This document shows positions 25,579-33,680 of a stretch of DNA of 64,000 bases, in pieces (positions within the stretch are counted from its first letter, which is position 1; the number at the start of each line of letters is the position of its first letter). The position numbers and the translations under genes were made by a program. The notes under the pieces were generated by a model, which was not told the origin of the DNA, did not search any database, and saw nothing but the letters and a program-made list of their open reading frames with translations. The DNA comes from Enemella evansiae (GTDB lineage: Bacteria > Actinomycetota > Actinomycetes > Propionibacteriales > Propionibacteriaceae): the NCBI RefSeq assembly GCF_002250705.1, contig NZ_NMVP01000036.1, forward strand, positions 62,001-126,000. The letters run 5' to 3'.

Positions 25579-26477
25579 CCGGCCAGCCGGAAGCCACCCA
25601 CCACCCCAGGTTCGCCGACTGGGTGGCCGGGGCGCGACCGCGAACCCTGCCGGCGGCGCTCTCCCCCGTGCTCGCCGGTTCCGGGGTCGCCTCGTTCGCC
25701 AGGGCCTTCGACCTCGGGATGGCGCTGCTCGCCCTGCTGGTCGCAGTCGCCCTCCAGATCGGCGTCAACTACGCCAACGACTACTCCGACGGCATCCGCG
25801 GCACCGACGCCGACCGGGTCGGGCCGATGCGGCTGGTGGGTTCCGGCGCCGCCTCCCCGGCCGCGGTGAAGCGGGCCGCCTTCGGCTGCTTCGCGGTCGC
25901 GGCGGTGGCCGGACTGGTGCTCTGCCTGTGGAGCGGGCAGTACTGGCTGGTGCTCGTCGGGGCCGCCTCGGTGCTCGCCGCCTGGTACTACACCGGTGGC
26001 CGCAATCCCTACGGTTACCGCGGTCTCGGCGAGGTCTTCGTCTTCATCTTCTTCGGCCTGGTCGCGGTCTGTGGCACCGCGCTGGTGATGCAGGGCCGGT
26101 TCTCGCTGCTGGCACTGGCGGTGGCCTGCGCGATCGGTTTCCTGGCCTGCGCCATCCTGGTGGCCAACAACCTGCGGGACATCCGCGGTGATCTGGAATC
26201 CGGCAAACGCACCCTGGCGACCCGCTTCGGTGACCGCGGTACGCGCTGGTTCTACCTCGGGTTGCTGGTGGCGACCGCGATGGCCGTGGCTGCGGCCGCC
26301 TGGCTGAGTACGCCGTGGGCGCTGCTCGGGCTGGTGTTCGTTCCGCTGCTGCTGCCCTCGACCCGGATCGTGCTGCGCGGCGGTGTCGGCCCCGAGCTCA
26401 TCGCGGTGCTGAAGGCCACCGGGATGGCCGAGCTGGCCTGCGCCGCCGGCCTGTTCGTCGGCTTCCTGCTCGGCTGA
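25575..26477 (+). CDS. menA: 1,4-dihydroxy-2-naphthoate polyprenyltransferase
   Basis: The 300-residue UbiA-family membrane enzyme attaches the polyprenyl tail to 1,4-dihydroxy-2-naphthoate. The first Asp-rich motif is NYANDYSDGIRGTD (residues 64-77). The second is NNLRDIRGDLESGKRT (about 196-211), where both aspartates bind prenyl diphosphate through Mg. About eight or nine hydrophobic helices follow the usual pattern. It overlaps menE by four bases, so the two are co-translated. menB is not in the window. Confidence 0.95.
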   Translation: MTGQPEATHHPRFADWVAGARPRTLPAALSPVLAGSGVASFARAFDLGMALLALLVAVALQIGVNYANDYSDGIRGTDADRVGPMRLVGSGAASPAAVKRAAFGCFAVAAVAGLVLCLWSGQYWLVLVGAASVLAAWYYTGGRNPYGYRGLGEVFVFIFFGLVAVCGTALVMQGRFSLLALAVACAIGFLACAILVANNLRDIRGDLESGKRTLATRFGDRGTRWFYLGLLVATAMAVAAAAWLSTPWALLGLVFVPLLLPSTRIVLRGGVGPELIAVLKATGMAELACAAGLFVGFLLG

Positions 26478-26480
26478 GTG

Positions 26481-26509
26481 TTGGCCCGCTTTCGGGCATG
26501 CCCTACACT
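26481..26509 (+). promoter_or_regulatory. sigma70-type promoter of the CNNM operon
   Basis: TTGGCC (26481-26486) and TACACT (26504-26509) are separated by 17 bases. The start point would be near 26516, giving an unusually long leader of about 125 bases before the CNNM gene. The same -35/-10 pairing with 17-base spacing appears at 32159-32187. Confidence 0.6.
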
Positions 26510-26543
26510 CTGCGAAAGCCCTGACACACGACGGAAAGAAGCC

Positions 26544-26657
26544 GTGAGCCATCGCACCACCTCCGACTCGGAGGGTCGATCGTCCAGCTCCACATCGGAG
26601 CCTCCCAGTATCGCGCTGAGCCCCTCAGGGGGTGACGTCTCGTGCCCGAGTTGTTGA
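26544..26657 (+). CDS. possible 37-codon leader peptide upstream of the CNNM gene
   Basis: A GTG at 26544 preceded by GGAAAG opens a 37-codon frame that is rich in serine (11 or more Ser) and ends SCPSC. Its TGA lies 16 bases inside the following CNNM gene, in another frame. It is within the predicted leader RNA. It could be a regulatory upstream reading frame or chance; no homologue is recognised. Confidence 0.3.
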   Translation: MSHRTTSDSEGRSSSSTSEPPSIALSPSGGDVSCPSC

Positions 26658-28036
26658 GCATCGCACTCGGTGTCCTCATCACCCTGGTGATCATCGCCGC
26701 CTGTGGGTTCTTCGTGGCCCAGGAGTTCGCCTACATGTCGGTCGACCGGTCGCGGATCGCGGCCCAGGCCGAACGCGGTGACCCCAAGGCCAAGCGGGTC
26801 CAGGCCATCACCCAGCGCACCTCCTTCATGTTGTCGGGCGCCCAGCTCGGCATCACCGTCACCGGTCTGCTGATCGGTTACGTCGCCGAGCCGATGATCG
26901 GCGATCCGCTCGCCGAACTGCTCTCCGACACCGGTCTGAGCCGCGGTGTCGCGGTGCTCCTCGGCACCACCGGCGTACTGGTCCTGGCAACCATCGTGAC
27001 GATGATCTTCGGCGAGCTCTATCCGAAGAATCTCGCGATCGCGAGCCCGGAGCCCCTGGCCCGGGCACTGGCCCTGCCGACCCGCATCTATCTGCTCGCC
27101 TTCGGCTGGCTGATCACCGTGTTCGACAAGGCGGCGAACGGTCTGCTGCGGCTGCTGCGGATCGAGCCGCTCGAGGATGTCGACGCCAGCGCCAACGCCC
27201 GCGACCTCGAGGCGATCATCGAGGAGTCGCGGGCCAGCGGGGATCTGCCCGATGACCTGTCCATCATGATCGACCGGATCATCGACTTCCCGCGGCGCGA
27301 TGTGGAACATGCGATGGTGCCACGCTCCCGGGTCGACTCGATCTCCCCGGACGCCACCATCGGCGAGGTCCGATCCCTGATGGCGACCGGGCACACCCGC
27401 TATCCGGTGATCGGCCACGAGGACTCCCCGATCGGTATCGTCGAGTTGATCGACCTGCTGCGCCGCGCCCACGACGACACCGCCCCGGTGTCCAGCGTGA
27501 TGCGCGAGACGGTGGTGATCCCGACCTCGATGCCGCTGCCGGATGCTCTCGAGCGGATGCAGCAGACCCGCAACGAGCTCGCCTGCGTCGTCGACGAATA
27601 CGGCAACTTCGACGGGATCCTGACGATCGAGGACCTCACCGAGGAGGTCGTCGGCGAGCTGTCCGACGAGCACGACATCCAGGTGGATGAAGTGGTGGCC
27701 GTCGACGACGACCACTGGAGTCTGCCCGGTGACATGCATCTCGACGAGGTCGAGCGGCTGATCGGCCACGACCTGCCGGAGGTCGACACCGAGACCATCG
27801 CCGGGCTCGTGGTGAGCGTGCACGGTGACCTGCTGCCCGAGGGCGGCACGGTGCGGATCGACCTGCCGGAGAAGGCCTCGGAATCGGTCCAGGGCATGCA
27901 CATCGACCGCTGGCTCGAGGTCCGGGTCACCGAGGTCGAGCGGCACGTCCCCTCCCAGGTGCTGGTGAGTTTCAACGAGGTCGACCATGACGGCGTACGC
28001 GAGGGTGACGACGTGAGCGAAGGGAAGGTGCGCTGA
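26642..28036 (+). CDS. CNNM/CorC-type (hemolysin C family) membrane protein
   Basis: The 464-residue protein has a DUF21 membrane domain (residues about 1-190, with FFVAQEFAYMSVDRSRI and IFGELYPKNLAIASPE), then two CBS modules (about 215-335, starting MVPRSRVDSISPDATIGEV). A CorC/HlyC C-terminal domain containing VDEYGNFDGILTIEDLTEEVVGE completes it. Relatives export Mg or Co, or tolerate them. The start at GTG 26642 gives the membrane helix at once; GGGGG precedes it. It is translationally coupled to a second, shorter CNNM gene. Confidence 0.88.
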   Translation: MPELLSIALGVLITLVIIAACGFFVAQEFAYMSVDRSRIAAQAERGDPKAKRVQAITQRTSFMLSGAQLGITVTGLLIGYVAEPMIGDPLAELLSDTGLSRGVAVLLGTTGVLVLATIVTMIFGELYPKNLAIASPEPLARALALPTRIYLLAFGWLITVFDKAANGLLRLLRIEPLEDVDASANARDLEAIIEESRASGDLPDDLSIMIDRIIDFPRRDVEHAMVPRSRVDSISPDATIGEVRSLMATGHTRYPVIGHEDSPIGIVELIDLLRRAHDDTAPVSSVMRETVVIPTSMPLPDALERMQQTRNELACVVDEYGNFDGILTIEDLTEEVVGELSDEHDIQVDEVVAVDDDHWSLPGDMHLDEVERLIGHDLPEVDTETIAGLVVSVHGDLLPEGGTVRIDLPEKASESVQGMHIDRWLEVRVTEVERHVPSQVLVSFNEVDHDGVREGDDVSEGKVR

Positions 28037-29064
28037 TGGCCTGGTGGGCAGTCACCCTGATCACGATCGCGCTGATCATCGCCAGCGCGTTCTTCGTCAT
28101 CATCGAGTTCGCCCTGCTCGCGGCGCGACGGCACCGGCTCGAGGAGGACGCCCCGCGCTCCGCCGCGGCCCGCGCCGCCCTGCGCGGCATGAACGAGCTG
28201 ACCCTGATGCTCGCCGCGGCCCAGCTGGGCATCACGGTGTGCACCTTCCTGCTCGGCGCCATCACCAAGCCGGCGATCTACAAACCGTTGGCGCCGGTGC
28301 TGCGCGACTGGGGGCTGCCGCTCTGGCTGGCCGACGCGGCCGCCTTCGGGTTCGCGCTGATCGTCGTCACCTTCCTGCACCTGGTCGTCGGCGAGATGGC
28401 GCCGAAGTCGTGGGCGATCGCCCACCCCGAAACCGCCGCGAAGTCGGTCGGCCTCGCCTCACGCGGTTTCGCCTGGCCGCTGCGCCCGTTCCTGCTGTGG
28501 ATCAACCACGTCGCCAACCGGCTCGTCGCGGCCTCCGGGGTCGAGCCGGTGGAGAAGGCGGCCGTCGGCGGGCAGGACGCGGACACGATCCGCGAACTGG
28601 TGTCGCATTCCCGGGAGGCCGGGGTGCTCGAGACGCAGTACTCCGCGCCGATCGAGAACGCGATCGGGCTGGGATCGCTGACGGTGCGCGACATCGTCCG
28701 CACCGATCGGACCCCGACCGCGGTCCCGGTGGACGCCACCGCACTGGACGTGCAGGAGGCGTCCGCGCGGAGCGGGCACCTGCGGGTGCTGGTCGGTACC
28801 GGACCCGGGTCGAAGATCGTGCACGTCCGCGACACCCTCGACATCCCGGAGGCCACTCCGGTCTCGGAGATCGCCCGGGCGGCCTTCGTGCTCTCCCCCG
28901 AGGCGACGGTGTTGGACACCCTCACCACGATGCGCCGCGAGCACGAACAGCTCGGCATCGTGGTCGACGGTGACGAGCTGGTCGGGGTCGTGTCGCTGGA
29001 CGATCTGCTGCGGGAGGTGTTGCCCGGACCGGCCGATCCGCTGGTCCAGGCGGTACGCGGGTAG
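28036..29064 (+). CDS. second CNNM/CorC-type membrane protein, short form
   Basis: The 342-residue protein repeats the DUF21-CBS layout. The membrane part (about 1-180) has FFVIIEFALLAARRHRLEED and VGEMAPKSWAIAHPE, and a CBS pair follows with VRDIVRTDRTPTAVPVDATA and GIVVDGDELVGVVSLDDLLREV. It lacks the CorC C-terminal domain of its neighbour. Its ATG begins at the last base of the previous stop. The pair may act as a hetero-oligomer, as tandem CNNM genes are common in actinobacteria (inference). Confidence 0.87.
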   Translation: MAWWAVTLITIALIIASAFFVIIEFALLAARRHRLEEDAPRSAAARAALRGMNELTLMLAAAQLGITVCTFLLGAITKPAIYKPLAPVLRDWGLPLWLADAAAFGFALIVVTFLHLVVGEMAPKSWAIAHPETAAKSVGLASRGFAWPLRPFLLWINHVANRLVAASGVEPVEKAAVGGQDADTIRELVSHSREAGVLETQYSAPIENAIGLGSLTVRDIVRTDRTPTAVPVDATALDVQEASARSGHLRVLVGTGPGSKIVHVRDTLDIPEATPVSEIARAAFVLSPEATVLDTLTTMRREHEQLGIVVDGDELVGVVSLDDLLREVLPGPADPLVQAVRG

Positions 29065-29081
29065 CCGGTTGCGCAGCGAAC

Positions 29082-29087
29082 TAGAAT
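29082..29087 (+). promoter_or_regulatory. -10 element of a probable leaderless promoter
   Basis: TAGAAT followed by six bases (GAGGTC) and the ATG at 29094. This is one of the best matches to the TANNNT-six bases-start pattern. Confidence 0.55.
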
Positions 29088-29093
29088 GAGGTC

Positions 29094-29354
29094 ATGCTCA
29101 GGTTCCTGCCGTTGATCATCATCGTGATGCTGATGATCTACTGCGTCGTCGATGTGGCTCAGTCCCGCAGCGACGAGGTGCGGATCGCTCCGCGCTGGCT
29201 CTGGGCCGCCGCGGTGATCCTGTTGCCGCTGTTCGGCGCGGTGACCTGGCTGTTCTGGGGCCGCCCGAACGCCGCCTCCATCGCCGAGGCCGAAGCCGAC
29301 CGGCATCCCGCCGCCCCTGACGACGACCCGGATTTCCTGCGCCGATTGCGCTGA
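29094..29354 (+). CDS. small PLD-N-type (phospholipase D N-terminal-like) membrane protein
   Basis: The 86-residue protein has two hydrophobic helices (about 2-22 and 36-58), separated by a short charged loop, RSDEVRIAPRW. The second helix ends in GRPNA, and an acidic cytoplasmic tail follows. This layout matches the PLDc_N family of short membrane proteins found widely in actinobacteria, whose function is unknown. It has no phospholipase catalytic domain. Confidence 0.75.
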   Translation: MLRFLPLIIIVMLMIYCVVDVAQSRSDEVRIAPRWLWAAAVILLPLFGAVTWLFWGRPNAASIAEAEADRHPAAPDDDPDFLRRLR

Positions 29355-29404
29355 CCACGGCCCGGAACTCGCCCCTGCACCCGGGACCTGCTAGGAACAG
29401 GGCC

Positions 29405-29854
29405 ATGCAATCCGACCCGCTCCAGCCGCTCAAGATGACCGTCGGCACACTGGCCACCGGCTGCGTGATCATCGGCGTCGTCGTCGCCGGCATGATCATG
29501 ACGCCACCGGAGGAACCGGCATCGCTGGGCCAACAGGTGGTGCCGATCCTGCTGCCACTGATCACCGCCGCCGTCGGCTGGACCCTGCTGCGCCGTCCGC
29601 CCGCCCCGACCGGTGACCAGGCCGCCGGCCCGCAGGCCATGGCCGCACTCCGGTCGCGGACCATGCTCGCCGCGGCCATCACCGAGGCCGGCGGGTTCCT
29701 CGCCTTCGCGTTCGGCTTCGTCTTCGAGTTCCCGCCCCTGGCGGTGACGATCGCACTGGTGCTGGCCGGCGTACTCGTGCTGGCCGTGGCCTGGCCCCGG
29801 ATGTCCCGCCTCGAGGAGTGGGAGCGGGAGATGCGCCGGCAGGTCCGGCGCTGA
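29405..29854 (+). CDS. membrane protein of unknown function
   Basis: The 149-residue protein has four hydrophobic stretches (about 10-32, 45-62, 85-105 and 110-128) and a basic C-terminus, EWEREMRRQVRR. No catalytic motif or family was recognised. It begins 50 bases after the preceding gene and ends before a strong hairpin. Four-helix packing at this length is typical of many uncharacterised actinobacterial membrane proteins. Confidence 0.75.
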   Translation: MQSDPLQPLKMTVGTLATGCVIIGVVVAGMIMTPPEEPASLGQQVVPILLPLITAAVGWTLLRRPPAPTGDQAAGPQAMAALRSRTMLAAAITEAGGFLAFAFGFVFEFPPLAVTIALVLAGVLVLAVAWPRMSRLEEWEREMRRQVRR

Positions 29855-29904
29855 CCCTTTGACCCGTCGCTGCGCTCCTCGTTCAGGGAACGGGTCACCG
29901 GACG

Positions 29905-29936
29905 CACGAAACCCCTGCCGCAGCAGGGGTTTCGTG
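29905..29936. terminator. bidirectional terminator hairpin
   Basis: Perfect 14-base arms CACGAAACCCCTGC and GCAGGGGTTTCGTG enclose CGCA. It lies between the convergent membrane-protein and flotillin genes. Its core is almost the same as the inner hairpin at 16963-16988. An additional outer inverted repeat, TGACCCGT (29860) and ACGGGTCA (29890), stands just upstream. Confidence 0.85.
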
Positions 29937-29960
29937 GTGTGTGGTGTGAGTGCAGGCGAG

Positions 29961-31526
29961 TCAGCGGATCTCGGCGCCGTCCACCCCATCGTGGGCCGAA
30001 CCGTCGGCGGTCACCGAGGCCGGCACCCGCGCGGGCGCCTTCTCCCGGGCCTCGTCGGTGTACTTCTCCAACAGCTTCGACAGGTCGACACCGGTGGTGT
30101 TCTTGATCAGCTCCATCGTCTGCACGACGTTGTTGGTGACCTGCTTCGGCACCGCACCGGCGCCGTCGGTGGAGACCACGGTCAGCTTGTCGATGCCCGC
30201 CATCGGGGCGGCGACCTTCTCGGCCACCTGCGGCAGCACCTCGACCAGCATCTGCAGCACCGCGGCCTCGTTGTACCGCGCGAACGCCTCGGCGCGCTTG
30301 TTCATCGCCTCGGCCTCCGCCTGGCCCTTGGCCAGGATCGCCGCCGCCTGCGCGTCACCCTCGGCGCGGACCGCGTCGGCCTCGGCGACACGACGGGCCT
30401 TCTCCGCCTCACCGCGGCGGGCACCCTCGATGGCCTCCGCCTCGGCGAGCGCGGCGCGGCGGGACTTGTCGCCCTCACCGGTGAGCCGGGACTTCTCGGC
30501 ATCCGCCTCGGCGGCCGCGATCGAGGCGGCCTTGTTGGCGTCCGCCTGCCGGATCGCGGCGGTACGCCGGGCCTCGGCCTCGGTCTCCACCCGGTACCGC
30601 TCGGCGTCGGCGGGCTTGCGCACCTCGGTGTCCAGCTGGCGCTCCTTCAGCGCCGCCTGGCGGACCGCCACCTTCTCCTGTTCGGCCAGGATCGCCTGGT
30701 CCCGGTCGGCCTGCGCCAGCGGACCGGCAGCGGATGCCTGCGCCTGGGCGGCATCGGTCTCCGCCTTGATCTCGGCATTCTTCAGCGACAGCGACCGATC
30801 CGCGACCGCGACCTGGGTCTCCGCCGAGATCCGGGCCTGCTCGGCCTCCTGGCGCGCCGCAGCCTCGGCCACCGCCGCCAGCTGACCGACGCGCGCCGCC
30901 TCCGGGCGACCGAGGTCGGAGAGGTAGGAACCGTCATCGGTGATGTCCTGGATCTGGAAGGTGTCCAGCACCAGCCCCTGCCCGGTGAGCGAGGACTCCG
31001 ACTCATCGGCGACCCGCTGCGCGAACGCGGCCCGGTCACGGATGATCTGCTCGACGGTCAGGCCGCCGACGATGGAGCGCAGCGAACCGGCCAGGGTCTC
31101 CTGAGTGAAGGTCTCCACCTCGTCCTGCTGGGACAGGAATCGCTGGGCGGCGGCGCGGATCGAGTCCTCGTTGCCGCCGACCTTGACGATCGCGACGCCA
31201 TCGAGATTCAGCCGGATTCCCTGCTGGGACACGGCTCCGCGGATCTGCACCATGATCCGGCGGGAGGAGAGATCGAGCACGTGCAGGCGCTGCACGAACG
31301 GCATCACGAAGACACCGCTGCCCATCACGACCTTCTGGCCGGACAGGTCGCTGGAGATCTGCCCGGTTTCGGGGTTCTTGACTTCCTTGCCCTTGCGGCC
31401 GGTGACGATGTACGCCTCATCGGGCCCGGCGACCTTGTAGCGGCTGGCGATCAGAAAGCCAACCAGCAGGACGATTGCGACGATGCCGATCACGGCGATC
31501 ACGATCGGTGACAAGAGACCTGTCAT
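29961..31526 (-). CDS. flotillin family protein
   Basis: The 521-residue protein has one N-terminal membrane helix (about 5-27), an SPFH/band-7 domain (about 28-190, with the VMGSGVFVMPFVQRL segment) and a long Ala/Glu/Lys/Arg coiled coil (about 200-410). The coiled coil contains many EAEA and AEAD repeats, characteristic of flotillins. A C-terminal oligomerisation region follows. Flotillins organise membrane microdomains. The gene follows an NfeD-type gene by 34 bases, the usual pairing in bacteria such as YuaF-FloT of Bacillus. Confidence 0.92.
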   Translation of the reverse strand: MTGLLSPIVIAVIGIVAIVLLVGFLIASRYKVAGPDEAYIVTGRKGKEVKNPETGQISSDLSGQKVVMGSGVFVMPFVQRLHVLDLSSRRIMVQIRGAVSQQGIRLNLDGVAIVKVGGNEDSIRAAAQRFLSQQDEVETFTQETLAGSLRSIVGGLTVEQIIRDRAAFAQRVADESESSLTGQGLVLDTFQIQDITDDGSYLSDLGRPEAARVGQLAAVAEAAARQEAEQARISAETQVAVADRSLSLKNAEIKAETDAAQAQASAAGPLAQADRDQAILAEQEKVAVRQAALKERQLDTEVRKPADAERYRVETEAEARRTAAIRQADANKAASIAAAEADAEKSRLTGEGDKSRRAALAEAEAIEGARRGEAEKARRVAEADAVRAEGDAQAAAILAKGQAEAEAMNKRAEAFARYNEAAVLQMLVEVLPQVAEKVAAPMAGIDKLTVVSTDGAGAVPKQVTNNVVQTMELIKNTTGVDLSKLLEKYTDEAREKAPARVPASVTADGSAHDGVDGAEIR

Positions 31527-31560
31527 CGAGTTCCTTCTTTCATTTCTTGTGTGGAGGGGT

Positions 31561-32085
31561 TCAGCTGGTCGCGGGTGGGTCGTTCACGTCCGCACGGACC
31601 ACCACCGAGGTCGGGGAGAGGACGCCGACCACCTCGATCGGGGTTCCGGCGGTCAGCGGTTCGTGGGCGCGGGCATTGAGTTTGGTCGGGTGGCCGCGCA
31701 GCACCACGCGTACCTCGCCGTAACCGTCGGTGGGGATGTCATTGATCACCCGGCCACGGGATCCGGTGAGGTGCTCCTGGCGCACCGTCACATCGCCGGT
31801 GTTCCGCTCGTCGCGCAACCGGCTGGTCAGCACGCTGGCGCCGACCCCGACGAGGACGCCGACGAGCACCCCGGCCACGATGGCGATGGTCAGACTGCCA
31901 CTCAGCTCGAGCGCGATCGCGCCGCCGAAGCCGAAGGCACCGATGAAACCGGCCAGCCCGGCGACCGAGAAGAAGTCACCGCCGATGGTGTCGAATCCGA
32001 GGAGTCCGTCGAACAGGTCGCCCAGCAGCATGGCCACCAGGAGCAGCACCACGCCCAGCCCACCGAGGGCCAGCAGCACGATCAT
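31561..32085 (-). CDS. NfeD-like membrane protein
   Basis: The 174-residue protein has three or four hydrophobic helices in the first 90 residues, rich in Gly and Leu. A C-terminal beta-rich OB-like domain (about 105-174) follows, with TGSRGRVINDIPTDGYGEVRV and TPIEVVGVLSPTSVVV, as in NfeD/YuaF proteins. The start ATG at 32085 is the first start that gives a clean first helix; upstream in-frame sequence is open only by base composition. It is the expected partner of the flotillin encoded just downstream. Confidence 0.82.
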   Translation of the reverse strand: MIVLLALGGLGVVLLLVAMLLGDLFDGLLGFDTIGGDFFSVAGLAGFIGAFGFGGAIALELSGSLTIAIVAGVLVGVLVGVGASVLTSRLRDERNTGDVTVRQEHLTGSRGRVINDIPTDGYGEVRVVLRGHPTKLNARAHEPLTAGTPIEVVGVLSPTSVVVRADVNDPPATS

Positions 32086-32158
32086 TCGAACCCATCCCGT
32101 CCTCCACCTGAGGCGAATCCTAGGGCCCGGTGGGGTCAACCGGGAGCCCGTCGTCACC

Positions 32159-32187
32159 TTGGCCGCCTTGCCGCACCCGGCTAGGGT
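32159..32187 (+). promoter_or_regulatory. promoter of the lipoprotein gene
   Basis: TTGGCC (32159-32164) and TAGGGT (32182-32187) with 17-base spacing. Transcription would start near 32194, leaving a leader of about 27 bases that contains GGGAGG before the ATG at 32221. Confidence 0.65.
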
Positions 32188-32220
32188 GGGCGGCGTTTTC
32201 GACACTCGGGAGGTTCCGGC

Positions 32221-32958
32221 ATGCGGCGACACCTGGCAGCGAGCTGCGCCCTGACGGCGGCGGTGCTGCTGACCGCCTGCACCGGCGGGGAGAGCGAGAC
32301 CGCCCCGCCGGCCGAGGCCCCGAACCCTCCGGCGGTCACCGCGACCCCCGAGGCCTCCCCGACGCCGACCGAGTCCGCCGCCACACCGGTGGAGCCGACC
32401 CCGGCGGCGAGCGAATCCGTGGCGGCCGGGACGACCGATCCGGCCAAGCTGGACGGCGCGCTGCTCAAGCCCGAACAGCTGCCCGGTTGGGAGCGGGCCG
32501 ACGACGCCAACGAACCGGTACCGGCCACGGCCGATCCCGAACCGTGTGCGGCCATCTACCAGCAGACCGTGGGCAAGGTCGCCAGCGACTTCGGGGCGAC
32601 TGCGGCGTACACCAAGGATTCGCTGTTCCTGCAGGAATTCATCGACCTGGTGGACAACGGCAGCCAGTCGATCTCCGACATCGAGAAGACCGTCGGCCAG
32701 TGCCAGAGCTTCAGCGTCGACGAGGGGGGCGAGATGACGAAGTTCACCGCCACCCCGATGGCGGTCCCCGCGCTGGGTGACAAGGCGTACGGGTTGCGAC
32801 TCGGCGTCGACGGCGCCGACAAGGCCGAACTGCTCTATGTCTGGGTGGCCTACAAGGACACCGTGATGACGATGCACATCGACGGCGAGAAGGTCGACGA
32901 GAAGCTGCTCACCGACACCGCAGCCCAGGCGACCGACACCCTGAAGGCAACCATCTGA
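32221..32958 (+). CDS. secreted lipoprotein of unknown function
   Basis: The 245-residue protein has a lipoprotein signal peptide with lipobox LLTAC (Cys20), then a Pro/Ala/Thr/Ser-rich spacer (about 21-75) that likely crosses the cell wall. A folded domain of about 165 residues ends it, with two cysteines (EPCAAIY and VGQCQSF) that could pair outside the cell. The domain resembles the extracytoplasmic sensor-like lipoproteins of actinobacteria, but I cannot name the family. GGGAGG precedes the start. Confidence 0.8.
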   Translation: MRRHLAASCALTAAVLLTACTGGESETAPPAEAPNPPAVTATPEASPTPTESAATPVEPTPAASESVAAGTTDPAKLDGALLKPEQLPGWERADDANEPVPATADPEPCAAIYQQTVGKVASDFGATAAYTKDSLFLQEFIDLVDNGSQSISDIEKTVGQCQSFSVDEGGEMTKFTATPMAVPALGDKAYGLRLGVDGADKAELLYVWVAYKDTVMTMHIDGEKVDEKLLTDTAAQATDTLKATI

Positions 32959-33019
32959 CCACGGCTGCCATGCTGGGATGACACGCACCGTCCGGGTGCG
33001 TCTGGAACGGGAGGATGCA

Positions 33020-33622
33020 GTGACCGATCAGCCGAACCGGACTCAGGACCAGCCCCAGCCGGTACCCGATCAGCCGGTCTCCGGCCGGACCGCCGACGAC
33101 GACACCCTGTTCGAGGCGATCTCCCGGGCCACCGTCCGGGATCGCGACGGCAACAAGCTCGGCAAGGTGGGCCAGCTCTTCCTCGACGATCGCAGCGGTC
33201 GGCCGAGCTGGGTCACGGTGAAGACCGGGCTCTTCGGCACCTCGGAGACCTTCGTGCCGCTGCAGGGATCGAGCTTCGACAACGACGAGCTCACCGTCGA
33301 TCGCACCAAGGACGTCGTCTCCGACGCCCCGCGGATCGACCCCGAGGGCCACCTGGATCCGGCCGATGAGGACGCGCTCTACGACTACTACGGGCTCGAC
33401 AGCGCCAGCACCCGGGACGCCTCGGATCCGCAGAACGAGGTCACCCCGGCGGCCGAGCAGAACACCTACGGTGCCGAGTTCAACAACACCGCCGGCCTCA
33501 CCGAGACCCGGCCGGCCGCGGCGGATCGCGATGTCGACCCGGTCGGTGGCCTGAACTCCCCCACCGTCGACGCGGCGGCCGACATTCCGCCGGTCCGGCC
33601 GCGGCTGCGCCGGCACCGCTGA
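33020..33622 (+). CDS. PRC-barrel domain protein
   Basis: The 200-residue protein has a PRC-barrel-like segment at about residues 25-95: the VRDRDGNKLGKVGQLFLDDRS turn, WVTVKTGLFGTSETFVPL and a further strand pair. The rest is a hydrophilic acidic tail with low complexity. Such proteins in actinobacteria are often stress or envelope associated, with unknown function. GTG at 33020 is preferred over an ATG 42 bases upstream, because GGGAGG lies six bases before it. Confidence 0.78.
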   Translation: MTDQPNRTQDQPQPVPDQPVSGRTADDDTLFEAISRATVRDRDGNKLGKVGQLFLDDRSGRPSWVTVKTGLFGTSETFVPLQGSSFDNDELTVDRTKDVVSDAPRIDPEGHLDPADEDALYDYYGLDSASTRDASDPQNEVTPAAEQNTYGAEFNNTAGLTETRPAAADRDVDPVGGLNSPTVDAAADIPPVRPRLRRHR

Positions 33623-33624
33623 GC

Positions 33625-33641
33625 GGGAAGCGCAACTTCCC
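33625..33641 (+). terminator. short hairpin after the PRC-barrel gene
   Basis: Arms GGGAAG (33625-33630) and CTTCCC (33636-33641) surround CGCAA, three bases after the stop codon. A small intrinsic terminator is possible; there is no U-tract. Confidence 0.35.
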
Positions 33642-33651
33642 CCTACCACCA

Positions 33652-33680
33652 TGACACTGACAGTGTTACTGTTAGTGTCA
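33652..33680 (+). promoter_or_regulatory. long palindromic operator overlapping the merR promoter and start
   Basis: A 29-bp palindrome. Outer arms TGACACT and AGTGTCA and inner arms ACAGT and ACTGT pair perfectly, so 12 of 14 base pairs are symmetric. Its last base is the A of the ATG at 33680. TACTGT (33667-33672) inside it can serve as -10 of a leaderless promoter. Binding by the encoded MerR protein, with autoregulation, is inferred. Confidence 0.75.
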
